Shown one piece after another: positions 25,056-33,119 of a stretch of DNA of 64,000 bases. The notes beneath the pieces are model-generated. The model saw only the letters and a list, made by a program, of their open reading frames with translations. It was not told where the DNA came from and did not search any database. The position numbers and the translations under genes are program-made. Source of the stretch: Sphingorhabdus sp. YGSMI21 (GTDB lineage: Bacteria; Pseudomonadota; Alphaproteobacteria; Sphingomonadales; Sphingomonadaceae); NCBI RefSeq assembly GCF_002776575.1, contig NZ_CP022548.1, forward strand, positions 2,681,001-2,745,000, read 5' to 3'. Positions within the stretch are counted from its first letter, which is position 1. Every line of letters starts with the position of its first letter.

Positions 25056-27953
25056 TTAGTCGCCGATCAGAATGAACGGGGCCCAGACCGCCGGATGGGA
25101 GGCCCCCGGGACGCCGGGGTCAGCCATCAGATCAAGCTGCGCCCGCCGCAGGGCCTGGGCGCGATCCATACCGCCAGCAGCATTTTTTACGGTGTCCACG
25201 GTCAGCCGGGCAGCGGCATCATCGCGAACCCGCCAGTGCGAGAGAAGCAGCGATCGGGCGCCGGCATAGGCAAAGGATTTGGCCAGGCCCGAATAGGTGG
25301 GCGTTCCGACGCCTGCACCGGAAGCCGAGTTGCAGGCGGACAGGATCACCCAGTCGGCATCCAGGCGCAATTGCCCGATTTCCGAAGCGGTCAGCAGGCC
25401 GTCATCAGCACCGTCGTCGGTCTGCGGTGGCGTGAACACAAGGGCAGGTTCACCCAGTCCCCGCAATTCACCGTTGACCAGCCCGTGCGTCGCAAAAGCC
25501 AGAACGGAATAGGGCCGCAGGTCCATGGATTTGATCCGCGCTTCGGTTGCCGCATCGCCGGTGATCACGCTGGACAGATCCCGGCCGAGCGCTTCGCCGA
25601 TATTTGTCAACTCCAGCGTGGCTGAGGGCAGGCTGGGAAGGTCGCGCACTTCGGCGACATCGACATTCCCGCTTCGCAACAGGCTGGCGAAGACGACGGG
25701 ACCGTCTCTGGTTCCGGAAAGCGAAGGCGCGCCAAAGCCGGCAAAGCGGATGTCCCGTTTTCGTGAGACCGGAGGCTGGACAAGGTCACTTACGCTCATC
25801 GGATTGCTGACCGCGAAGCGCTTTATCAGCCATGCTATATCCGCGTCGGCCGTTTGTCCGCGGACCGGCTCCATGATCAGCAATGAGGCAGGAAGGGCCG
25901 CCAGAATACCGGCGCTGACCAGATGGATTTCCTGCTTGTCCTGCAAAAGAGTTTCGACTTCGGGCGGAAAATAATAGCGATAGAGGGCATGCGCGCTATC
26001 CATCGCGAAGGGTGTCGTTGAACCGCCATCCTGCGAAACGCTGTTGCGGATATCCAGTACCCACTGGTTGATTTGTCCGGGAGTGGCCGGTGTCTTCTGC
26101 CACAGATAATCGTCCCGGGTCACAGCTGTGACATAGACGCCATCCAGCGCGGGCGTCACCATCACCAACGGGGCGGATCCCAGCGCGGACTGCAGTTTCC
26201 CGAGGGCGACCGGTTCGGGCTTCGCCAATGCCCAATAGTCGGGGAGGGCGGTTTCGATCCTTGCGGACAAATCGGCAATGGCTTTGCTATTGTCTTCCCG
26301 TTCGGCAAGCAGGGCGGCCTGCCGTGGCTTGTCGCCTTCTGTCGTAGCCTTGGTGAAACCGGCATCGATTTTCTTGCCGTTCTGCACCAGGTCCTGCAGC
26401 CTTCGGACTTCGTCACCAAAGCCGGCTTTTTCGGCGATGGATCTGGCCGTCAGATTGCCCGACACGCTGCTCAGATCGGCAAACTGGGCGAGTTGCATGG
26501 CGTCAAAACTTTCGGCCATATTTCCCTCGCCGGCCATGATTCCGGCAAATCTGGCAAACTGGTCGGTCAGGCCCGTGTCATCCGCGAAATATTCTTCGAT
26601 CGAGACCGCGCGATCCAGTATTTTCCCCCGGACTTCCCGATATGCCGCAATTGCCTCCGATGATTTGTTCTCCGGACGCCCCAACGCATTCGCCAGTTCG
26701 GTTCGCATCACCGCGAACTTGAATTTCTCGACCGCCGGAAATCTGGCAACCGCATCGTCCTGTTTTTCGATCGCGGACATGATGATATTGGCAGATTCGT
26801 AGTTCCGGTTCAGCAGATAATTGTTCAGCAGTTCCAGACGCAATTCGGCAACCGCAGGATGAGTGTCGGGGAGCGCGCTCTCGGTTAGTGACAGCGCCCT
26901 TTCAAGATAGGCCTGGCCCTCCTTCAATTGTCCCAGTCGGGTGCTGAGCAAGCCTGCCTTGGCAAGGCTGTTGCCGGTATAGCGGCTCTGGCTGTTGCCG
27001 GGACTGCTTTCGAAAATCCGTGCGGCCTCGTCGAACATGGCAACCTGGTCCAGGCTGGGTTCCGCTTTCGCCAGGCAGTCGGCAAGATTGGTCAGCGTGA
27101 TCGCCGTATCCCGCTTGTCGCGACCGAGAATCTCGGTGCGCAGTTCGAGCGCACGGCGGAGCAAAGGTATCGCCTCGCCACAACGGCCCGCGCTGCTCAG
27201 GGCCGAGCCCAGATTGTTCAAAGCGCCGGCATAGACCGAATGGCGGTCGCCCAGCCGACTTTCGGCATATTGGGTGGCCAGACGGTTTTCCTTGAGCGAC
27301 AGTTCGGTGTTGCCGGTGGCATTGACCACCGCGGCAAGAGACATCCAGTAGGTCACGGCCAGCGTATTGTCGGCGTCGGTGGGCTTCTCGATGGCCCGCG
27401 CGATGTCAACCGCCTGCCGGATTTCGGTCACCGCCGATTCATAGTCGCCCAGCCGGAATTTGGTGCTGCCGATATTGAACAGGGCCGCCGCGTAGCTGGA
27501 GCTGTCTGTCCCGTCCGTTTCCCGGCGGATATCCAGAACTTTCTGCTGGATCGCGAGCGCTTCTTCTGCCTTTCCGGTCATGCTTAGGACGACGCTGATA
27601 TTGTTCAATATCGAGATCATCTGCTTGTGGGTGTTCAGATTGTCTGCTGCCAGCAGCTCTTCCGCCGCCCGGAAACTGGCGAGACTTTGATCGAAATCCT
27701 GAATATAGAAATGGGCGCCGCCCAAAGCACCCAATGCAGCCGCACGGGCCAGCGTGCCGACTTCCTTGTCGGCTTCCGCTTGCGCGATCATCGCCCGGAT
27801 TTCTTCGATCGCGACTTTCGGTTGGCGCGAGACGTCGCGATCTACCAGCGCGATCATTCTGTCGTTGAGCGTCTCGTCATTTTCCGCATGCGCAATCCCG
27901 GGCAAAAACCCGGCGGAGAGCAATAGAGCCAGTTTCCAATATCTGAATGCCAT
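25056..27953 (-). CDS. secreted TPR-CHAT protein (caspase-like peptidase fold)
   Basis: A protein of 965 residues from the chosen start. It has a signal peptide (MAFRYWKLALLLSAGFLPGI, then AHA), TPR-like repeats (about 40-480; ALFNIGSTKFRLGDYESAV, ALNNLGSALSSAGRCGEAI), a helical linker, and a C-terminal CHAT domain (about 640-960). The caspase-type dyad is visible: His in FATHGLVNGEL (near residue 823) and Cys in ILSACNSASG (near 874). CHAT proteins are peptidases that cut partner proteins; a signal peptide suggests this one acts in the periplasm. The ATG at 27953 has GGAAGAGG upstream; the longer start at 28061 would bury the signal peptide. It is divergent from the two-component genes. Confidence 0.82.
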   Translation of the reverse strand: MAFRYWKLALLLSAGFLPGIAHAENDETLNDRMIALVDRDVSRQPKVAIEEIRAMIAQAEADKEVGTLARAAALGALGGAHFYIQDFDQSLASFRAAEELLAADNLNTHKQMISILNNISVVLSMTGKAEEALAIQQKVLDIRRETDGTDSSSYAAALFNIGSTKFRLGDYESAVTEIRQAVDIARAIEKPTDADNTLAVTYWMSLAAVVNATGNTELSLKENRLATQYAESRLGDRHSVYAGALNNLGSALSSAGRCGEAIPLLRRALELRTEILGRDKRDTAITLTNLADCLAKAEPSLDQVAMFDEAARIFESSPGNSQSRYTGNSLAKAGLLSTRLGQLKEGQAYLERALSLTESALPDTHPAVAELRLELLNNYLLNRNYESANIIMSAIEKQDDAVARFPAVEKFKFAVMRTELANALGRPENKSSEAIAAYREVRGKILDRAVSIEEYFADDTGLTDQFARFAGIMAGEGNMAESFDAMQLAQFADLSSVSGNLTARSIAEKAGFGDEVRRLQDLVQNGKKIDAGFTKATTEGDKPRQAALLAEREDNSKAIADLSARIETALPDYWALAKPEPVALGKLQSALGSAPLVMVTPALDGVYVTAVTRDDYLWQKTPATPGQINQWVLDIRNSVSQDGGSTTPFAMDSAHALYRYYFPPEVETLLQDKQEIHLVSAGILAALPASLLIMEPVRGQTADADIAWLIKRFAVSNPMSVSDLVQPPVSRKRDIRFAGFGAPSLSGTRDGPVVFASLLRSGNVDVAEVRDLPSLPSATLELTNIGEALGRDLSSVITGDAATEARIKSMDLRPYSVLAFATHGLVNGELRGLGEPALVFTPPQTDDGADDGLLTASEIGQLRLDADWVILSACNSASGAGVGTPTYSGLAKSFAYAGARSLLLSHWRVRDDAAARLTVDTVKNAAGGMDRAQALRRAQLDLMADPGVPGASHPAVWAPFILIGD

Positions 27954-28079
27954 GATGTGCAACCTCTTCCAACAATGCTGATTATCGCCCGGCCATTGCT
28001 GGCAAAGTCGAAACCGGTTTGCGCCCGGATCAATTCTATGAAAGAAATTGCATGTTTGCAAACTGTTGATGGCGCTTTT

Positions 28080-28096
28080 CTAACAGCATTTGTCAC
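28080..28096 (+). promoter_or_regulatory. copy of the 17-bp CTAACAGC motif
   Basis: CTAACAGCATTTGTCAC matches 23987-24003 at 15 of 17 positions. It lies in the divergent gap between the CHAT gene and the response regulator, 72 bp before the latter. A second half-site at 21 bp is not clear here. It is a candidate autoregulatory site for the OmpR-type regulator. Confidence 0.45.
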
Positions 28097-28167
28097 TGCA
28101 TTATCTTGAGATGGCGATGCTATGGGTCTAGCCATGATTCAACCCTATCTGAGAATGAGCCAAAGCC

Positions 28168-28851
28168 ATGCCCGGTCTTAACATTCTGCATATCGAGGAT
28201 GACGCGCAGACCGCGGACATGGTTTCCGCCGCGATGGCGCGGACCGGTGCCAAAACTATATGGGCAGCCGACGGAAACGAGGGCCTGCGCCTTGCCGCCG
28301 GTTCGCAATTCGATCTCGTGATCCTCGACCGGATGCTGCCGGATATGAGCGGCATAGAAATTATCGGCAAATTGCGCGAGGCGGGAGTCGATGTGCCGGT
28401 GCTGATGCTGTCTGCTCTGGGCCGGACGGAAAACCGGATCGAAGGGCTGGACGCCGGGGTCGACGACTATCTCGCCAAGCCGTTCGAACAGGAAGAGCTG
28501 ATTGCTCGGGTTCGCGCCCTGCACCGGCGCGCGAGCGGGCAATCGCATAGCGCCGTGATCATATTCGGCGACATGGAATGCCATATCAAGGCGCGCACCG
28601 CGCACCGGCAGGGGCGGCATGTTCCGCTCAGCCCAAAGGAGTTCGACCTGTTCCGGTATTTCATGCAAAATGCCGGGGAGATCGTTACCCGCGAGATGCT
28701 GTTGCTGAACGTCTGGAACCTGAAATTCGATCCGCAGACCAATGTCATCGACGTCAATGTCGGACGGTTGCGGCGCAAGCTGGAAGAAGGTTTTGACAAG
28801 CCGGTACTGGAGACGATCTGGGGGGCAGGATACCGGCTCCACGCCGTCTGA
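28168..28851 (+). CDS. OmpR-family response regulator
   Basis: A protein of 227 residues. The receiver domain has the acidic pair ED-D at 10-12, phospho-acceptor Asp54 in VILDRMLPDMSG, and the Lys of YLAKPFE. The C-terminal OmpR winged helix (about 128-225) has PLSPKEFDLFRYFMQ, NVIDVNVGRLRRKLEE and IWGAGYRLHAV. It is followed 2 bp downstream by its likely sensor kinase. Candidate targets are the genes bearing the 17-bp motif at 23987 and 28080, that is, this operon, the CsgG-like gene and perhaps the CHAT gene. Confidence 0.92.
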   Translation: MPGLNILHIEDDAQTADMVSAAMARTGAKTIWAADGNEGLRLAAGSQFDLVILDRMLPDMSGIEIIGKLREAGVDVPVLMLSALGRTENRIEGLDAGVDDYLAKPFEQEELIARVRALHRRASGQSHSAVIIFGDMECHIKARTAHRQGRHVPLSPKEFDLFRYFMQNAGEIVTREMLLLNVWNLKFDPQTNVIDVNVGRLRRKLEEGFDKPVLETIWGAGYRLHAV

Positions 28852-28853
28852 TC

Positions 28854-30191
28854 ATGAGCATTTTTTCTTCCTTGTTCGGTCGATTGAGTCTGATCGTCAT
28901 TCTCGTCTCGATAGCGTCTTCTACCGCCTTGTTCGCGATGACCGAATGGATCGTACGAACCGAGTTCCGGGAGCAGATGGCGCGCAGCGTCGATACGGAT
29001 ATCGCCGGTCTGGCCGATATTTATATCAGCGGCGGCGCGACCGAATTGCGCCGGCGGATATCGGACCGGCTGGAATTGCAGTCGCCCGATGACAAGCGCT
29101 ACTATCTGCTCGCATCGCCCAGCGGCCGGGCCATCATCGGCAATGTCGATTCCTGGCCCGAACTGTCTTCGGAAAATTCCGAAGCAGGCTTTTTCCGTCT
29201 GGCAGACGGAACGCAGATATTTGCTCGGGCCACCCAGCTGAACCCGGACCTGAAGCTGCTTGTCGGACGCGACACTCAGGCCCGGTCGGCCTTGCTCGCG
29301 CGGATCCGGATCGCTTTCCTTGGTGCCGGGATTTTGATGGTCATGATATTCAGCATGATCGGCTATTATTCCACCCGCCGCCTGAAAGGCCGGCTCGGCA
29401 GCATGAACGATGCCTTTCGGGAAATTGGCACCGGGAATCTCGCGGCCACCATTCCGGTTGACCAGCGAGGTGACGAGCTTGACCAGCTATCGCGCCACAG
29501 CAACGCCATGATAGGGCGGCTCGCTTCGCTGGTTTCTGCGCATCGCGACATTTCAGACCATACTGCGCATGAGCTGCGCACGCCGCTGATGCATCTGGAT
29601 AACCGTCTGATAACGGCTATCGGCCAAAGCAAGGACCCGCTGCACAGCGAGACACTCGGCTGGGCGCGGCAGGATATTCGCGATATCATCCAGATGCTGG
29701 ACTCGCTGCTCGACATAGCTTCGAGCCGCGCCCAGAAGGGTGATCGCAGCGGATTGTCACCCTGCGATGTCTCGGAAATCGCAACCGAAATGGCCGAATT
29801 GTTCGCCGAAAGCGCGGAGGATCTCGGAATAAGCTTCGGGACCGACATTGCCCCGGGTGTCCAGATGATGGCCAATCCCGCCCATATCCAGCGCATATTG
29901 TCCAATCTGCTCGACAATGCGCTGAAATATACGCCGAAGGGTGGTACGGCGGAGCTCGCGCTACGGCCAGGTCCAGTAATCGTGGTGCGGGACAATGGTC
30001 CGGGCATCCCCGAAAATATGCGGGAGAAGATTTTCGAGCGCTTCGTTCGCGTGGATGCCAGCGGGGCGAAGGGGCATGGCCTCGGTCTGGCTCTTTCACA
30101 GGCGCTGGCCGAGCGCAACGGACTGGTCATCACATGCCGGGACGCCGAGCCCGGAGCGCTGTTCGAAATCAGACCGGAAAGGAGTGGTTGA
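28854..30191 (+). CDS. HAMP-containing sensor histidine kinase
   Basis: A protein of 445 residues. Two membrane helices (about 8-30 and 150-172) enclose a periplasmic sensor region of about 115 residues. A HAMP linker follows, then HisKA with the phospho-acceptor in HELRTPL (near His239) and a HATPase domain (NLLDNALKYTP, VRDNGPGIPENMREKIFERF, GHGLGLALSQA). It would phosphorylate the regulator encoded 2 bp upstream. The sensor domain has no recognisable family; being periplasmic, it could monitor the surface/CHAT proteins of this block. Confidence 0.9.
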   Translation: MSIFSSLFGRLSLIVILVSIASSTALFAMTEWIVRTEFREQMARSVDTDIAGLADIYISGGATELRRRISDRLELQSPDDKRYYLLASPSGRAIIGNVDSWPELSSENSEAGFFRLADGTQIFARATQLNPDLKLLVGRDTQARSALLARIRIAFLGAGILMVMIFSMIGYYSTRRLKGRLGSMNDAFREIGTGNLAATIPVDQRGDELDQLSRHSNAMIGRLASLVSAHRDISDHTAHELRTPLMHLDNRLITAIGQSKDPLHSETLGWARQDIRDIIQMLDSLLDIASSRAQKGDRSGLSPCDVSEIATEMAELFAESAEDLGISFGTDIAPGVQMMANPAHIQRILSNLLDNALKYTPKGGTAELALRPGPVIVVRDNGPGIPENMREKIFERFVRVDASGAKGHGLGLALSQALAERNGLVITCRDAEPGALFEIRPERSG

Positions 30192-30192
30192 T

Positions 30193-30825
30193 ATGAGGAA
30201 CCGATATTGGCCGACGATTGCACTGGCGGCGTCGGTGTCGCTTCTGTCCGCCTGCACCAGCACGGCTCCCGGCACGGCTGCGCGAACATCTCCCGAACGT
30301 GCCGATATCGCCATTGCTCCGGTCGACGCCAGCGCGGTTATGCGGGCAGCCGATGCTATTGCGGCGGGGCAGGCGGCGGCGCACGCTGCCGATGCCGGTG
30401 CGCTGCGCATCGCCGCGCAGATGTTGGAGAATCTCGGAGCCAGACCTGCCGGCGATCAGCAGGAAAATCTTTCGAGAAGCTGGAACCAGCGCGCCAGCCT
30501 GATCGATCCGTCCGTCGCGCCACCGGTCTATCGTGGCCGGGCGCTCGGACCATCTTATAAAAAGGGGATGGTCTCGGCGACGTCGCGGGTCAGTATCGAG
30601 CAGATTTTTCTGGCGGGAAAAAAGGCCTCGGTGGCGCTGGTGCCTGGTTCTCCGAAGCCGCTGACCATCGAGATCAGCGATGGCCAGGGAAAGCGGGTCT
30701 GCAGCCGTCACACGTCCTCCAGGCCTGCAAATTGCGAGTGGTTGCCGCTCTTTACCGAAAGATATCAGATCAATATCCGGACCAGCGAGAGCCGGCCCGT
30801 AAGCTATTATCTGGTATCGAACTAG
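30193..30825 (+). CDS. lipoprotein linked to the two-component pair
   Basis: A protein of 210 residues starting at an ATG one base after the kinase stop. The signal ends in a clear lipobox LLSAC (Cys21), followed by an Ala-rich helical region (about 35-90) and a C-terminal beta-rich part (ISDGQGKRVCSRH, CEWLPLFTERYQINIRTS, YYLVSN) resembling bacterial pre-peptidase C-terminal-like domains. The last gene of the operon, it may be an envelope partner of the kinase. The family assignment is weak. Longer in-frame starts upstream overlap the kinase in another frame and are unlikely. Confidence 0.72.
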   Translation: MRNRYWPTIALAASVSLLSACTSTAPGTAARTSPERADIAIAPVDASAVMRAADAIAAGQAAAHAADAGALRIAAQMLENLGARPAGDQQENLSRSWNQRASLIDPSVAPPVYRGRALGPSYKKGMVSATSRVSIEQIFLAGKKASVALVPGSPKPLTIEISDGQGKRVCSRHTSSRPANCEWLPLFTERYQINIRTSESRPVSYYLVSN

Positions 30826-30876
30826 GTCATTAGCAGCGGGAAATCCCGGGCAATAGTGGGGTGGCGTGCGCCCGGG

Positions 30877-32316
30877 TTAGATGTCCGGCGATGCGACGTT
30901 CCATTTTTCGCGTTTCCGGTACAGCGTCGACGGGCTGACGCCCAGTTGTCTCGCGGCTTTGGTCAGGCTGCCGTTACACCGGCGAACCGCTCGCTCCACA
31001 AAAAATTGTTCGATCTGCTCCAGGGTCATGTCGTCAAAACTGCTCAGACCATCCCGCTGCTCCGGAGCGATAGGTTGCGCTCGCTCGCCAACCGGTTCGG
31101 AGGCTGGAACTGGGCGGGCGGTTACCGGCGTGGCCGGGTCGACAAACTCTGGCAATATGCTCGAATCCAGATCGGGGCCGGCAAACATCACCGCCGCCCG
31201 CCGCATCAGATTCTGCAGCTCGCGGACATTGCCCGGCCAGTTGTGGCGCTCGAAACTTTCCGCCAGACGGGCGTTCAGCGGGAGGAATTTCTTGCCCTCC
31301 TCTTCAGCGAATTTCATCAGGAAAGAGTTGGCGAGCAAGGTAATGTCTCCGCCCCTTTCCCTGAGAGGCGGCAGGTCGATGGGTACGACGGCGAGCCGAT
31401 AGAAAAGATCTTCCCGGAAGCGCCCCTGTTCGACTTCCTCTGCCGGATTGCGGTTGGTCGCGCAGATGATGCGGACATCGACATCCTCGGCCTTGGTTGC
31501 GCCCACCCTCTGGACAGTCCCCGTTTGCAGGAAACGCAACAGCTTGACCTGCAGCTTCAGCTGCATCTCGCAGATTTCGTCGAGAAACAGGGTGCCGCCA
31601 TGGGCCGCCTGCACCGCGCCGACCCGGTCCGTGATCGCGCCCGTAAAAGAGCCTTTCAAATGGCCGAAAAGCTCTGATTCCAGCAGGTCCTCGGGAATCG
31701 CTCCGCAATTGATCGCGACAAACGGTTTCTTGCCTCTGGGACCCGACTTGTGGATGGCATCCGCACACACTTCTTTGCCGGTCCCGCTTTCGCCGGTGAT
31801 GAAGACCGTGGCCTTGGAATTGGCGACATTCCGTATCTGGTGATAGACTTCCTGCATCGGCGGGCTGGAGCCGATAAAGCCGGCAAAGTCGCTGGTGCCG
31901 GAACCGGCCTGCGGATCTTGTATCACGTCGGCCTGGACCGATTTCGTAACCTCCACAGCCCCCTTCATCGCTGTTACCAGACGGGTCGGTGAAAGCGGCT
32001 TGACCATGAAATCATAAGCACCCAGACGCATCGCGTCGATGGCCCGGTTGATCGAGCCGTCTGCCGTGGCGACGATGACCGAAATTTCGGAGAGAATGGA
32101 GGCATTATTTTCAAGCCAGTCCAGCCCGTTGCCATCCGGCAATTGTAAATCCAGCAATACCGCCGAGAATCCGGAATTCTCGCGCTCCAGTTCGATATTG
32201 GCATCGGCGAGATTGTCGACGATGACACAGCGGAAGCCTGCCGTCTCCAGATGCCCCGCATAGGCAATGGACAATGAGGCAATGTCTTCGATGATCAATA
32301 TCTTGTGACTGGACAC
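30877..32316 (-). CDS. sigma-54-dependent response regulator (NtrC type)
   Basis: A protein of 479 residues: receiver domain with Asp56 (VLLDLQLPDGNG) and Lys in FMVKPLS; AAA+ domain with Walker A GESGTGKE (175-182), Walker B TLFLDEI and arginine-rich PLRERGGDI; Fis-type HTH at the end (NGSLTKAARQLGVSPSTLYR). The sigma-54 contact loop reads GSFTGA (222-227) rather than GAFTGA. It starts 4 bp after the H-NOX stop and is co-transcribed. The neighbouring exopolysaccharide genes carry sigma-54 promoters, making them the likely targets. It resembles HnoC/PrsR-type regulators, but identity cannot be fixed from sequence reading alone. Confidence 0.9.
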   Translation of the reverse strand: MSSHKILIIEDIASLSIAYAGHLETAGFRCVIVDNLADANIELERENSGFSAVLLDLQLPDGNGLDWLENNASILSEISVIVATADGSINRAIDAMRLGAYDFMVKPLSPTRLVTAMKGAVEVTKSVQADVIQDPQAGSGTSDFAGFIGSSPPMQEVYHQIRNVANSKATVFITGESGTGKEVCADAIHKSGPRGKKPFVAINCGAIPEDLLESELFGHLKGSFTGAITDRVGAVQAAHGGTLFLDEICEMQLKLQVKLLRFLQTGTVQRVGATKAEDVDVRIICATNRNPAEEVEQGRFREDLFYRLAVVPIDLPPLRERGGDITLLANSFLMKFAEEEGKKFLPLNARLAESFERHNWPGNVRELQNLMRRAAVMFAGPDLDSSILPEFVDPATPVTARPVPASEPVGERAQPIAPEQRDGLSSFDDMTLEQIEQFFVERAVRRCNGSLTKAARQLGVSPSTLYRKREKWNVASPDI

Positions 32317-32320
32317 AGGC

Positions 32321-32851
32321 TTATCCCTTTATCGTGAAGATGGCCGACTTTCCGTCAACGGCACATTCCCACTCCAGTGAACGCTGGTCACCATAATGGT
32401 CCATGCAGCCCTGAACCAGACCATGGGCGATGGCAGCCATGGGACGGTGAGAATGATAGTGAATGACCGTTTGGCCGTCCCGGACATCTGCAGTGACCTG
32501 GGGAGGGCGCGCATCGGGATAGAGCACACAGACTTCAGTATGAATATGGCTGCCGACGTGTGTTAACAGGGCTTCTGCCGAATTGTAGCTTTCCATGATA
32601 TGCGGATATAATATATTGAACCGGTCATAGAGATATTTGCCGAACAGACGGCAAAGTTCAGTGGCTTCGATGCCGGATTGTTCGGATGCCTGGCCAACCA
32701 TTGCAAGGGCATATTCCGATGGATAATTGCCGATCGACGTAAATGCACCGTCATTGGGAAGCGCCGCTCCCGATATCACCTGGTCGGCGAATTCCGGTGA
32801 CTGGACTTTCTCCATGAACCGCACCAGTTCCGTAAATATTATACCCTTCAT
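32321..32851 (-). CDS. H-NOX heme-nitric-oxide sensor
   Basis: A protein of 176 residues, normal for a stand-alone H-NOX. It starts MKGIIFTELVRFM; the proximal heme ligand is His104 in HIHTEVCVLYPDA; the heme-propionate motif YxSxR is YHSHR (Tyr132, Ser134, Arg136). H-NOX proteins bind NO (some also O2) and inhibit or release a partner kinase. No kinase follows; the next gene is a sigma-54 response regulator, and a kinase of the H-NOX-associated type lies 10 kb away at 43113. The ATG at 32851 has GGAG nine bases upstream; a longer frame to 33028 is not conserved. Confidence 0.9.
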   Translation of the reverse strand: MKGIIFTELVRFMEKVQSPEFADQVISGAALPNDGAFTSIGNYPSEYALAMVGQASEQSGIEATELCRLFGKYLYDRFNILYPHIMESYNSAEALLTHVGSHIHTEVCVLYPDARPPQVTADVRDGQTVIHYHSHRPMAAIAHGLVQGCMDHYGDQRSLEWECAVDGKSAIFTIKG

Positions 32852-32893
32852 CTTGCTCCATTCCTTTTCGTGCCGGTTGTTCCCCGGTTCTAA

Positions 32894-32908
32894 GCATCTT
32901 CCATGCCA
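32894..32908 (-). promoter_or_regulatory. candidate sigma-54 promoter of H-NOX operon
   Basis: On the minus strand TGGCATG-GAAG-ATGC keeps the GG (-24) and GC (-12) doublets with the required 10-bp gap. It deviates from TGGCACG-N4-TTGC at two positions. It would start transcripts about 30 bp before the H-NOX ATG. It is weaker than the element at 33070. Confidence 0.5.
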
Positions 32909-32949
32909 AAACGCGAATGGCTGAATTCCGAGAGGCCGTGGCGGATACC

Positions 32950-33006
32950 TGCATTTTGCAACAAGCGACATTTGCAATATGCGACAAAAGCTTTGCAAAA
33001 TGCAAA
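32950..33006. promoter_or_regulatory. three tandem TTGCA-N3-TGCAA dyads (enhancer candidate)
   Basis: Dyads lie at 32950-32960 (TGCA-TTT-TGCA), 32972-32984 (TTGCA-ATA-TGCGA) and 32992-33006 (TTTGCA-AAA-TGCAAA, perfect). Their centres are 23 and 21 bp apart, about two helical turns. They sit between two divergent sigma-54 elements, roughly 45-110 bp upstream of one and 65-120 bp upstream of the other, the usual place for an NtrC-type activator. Confidence 0.7.
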
Positions 33007-33069
33007 CGCCGGCCCAAATATTTTGCATTATCGGAACGTTAACCGTCGCGAGCCGTGCAAATCAGAGAC

Positions 33070-33084
33070 TGGCACGGCCGTTGC
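33070..33084 (+). promoter_or_regulatory. sigma-54 (-24/-12) promoter of the export operon
   Basis: TGGCACG-GCCG-TTGC, followed by A, is a full match to the sigma-54 consensus. Transcription should start about 33096, 24 bp before the ATG of the export lipoprotein. The phased dyads lie upstream. Confidence 0.85.
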
Positions 33085-33119
33085 AAAGACTGGCCTGAAT
33101 CCAAATTTCAGGTGAAAAT

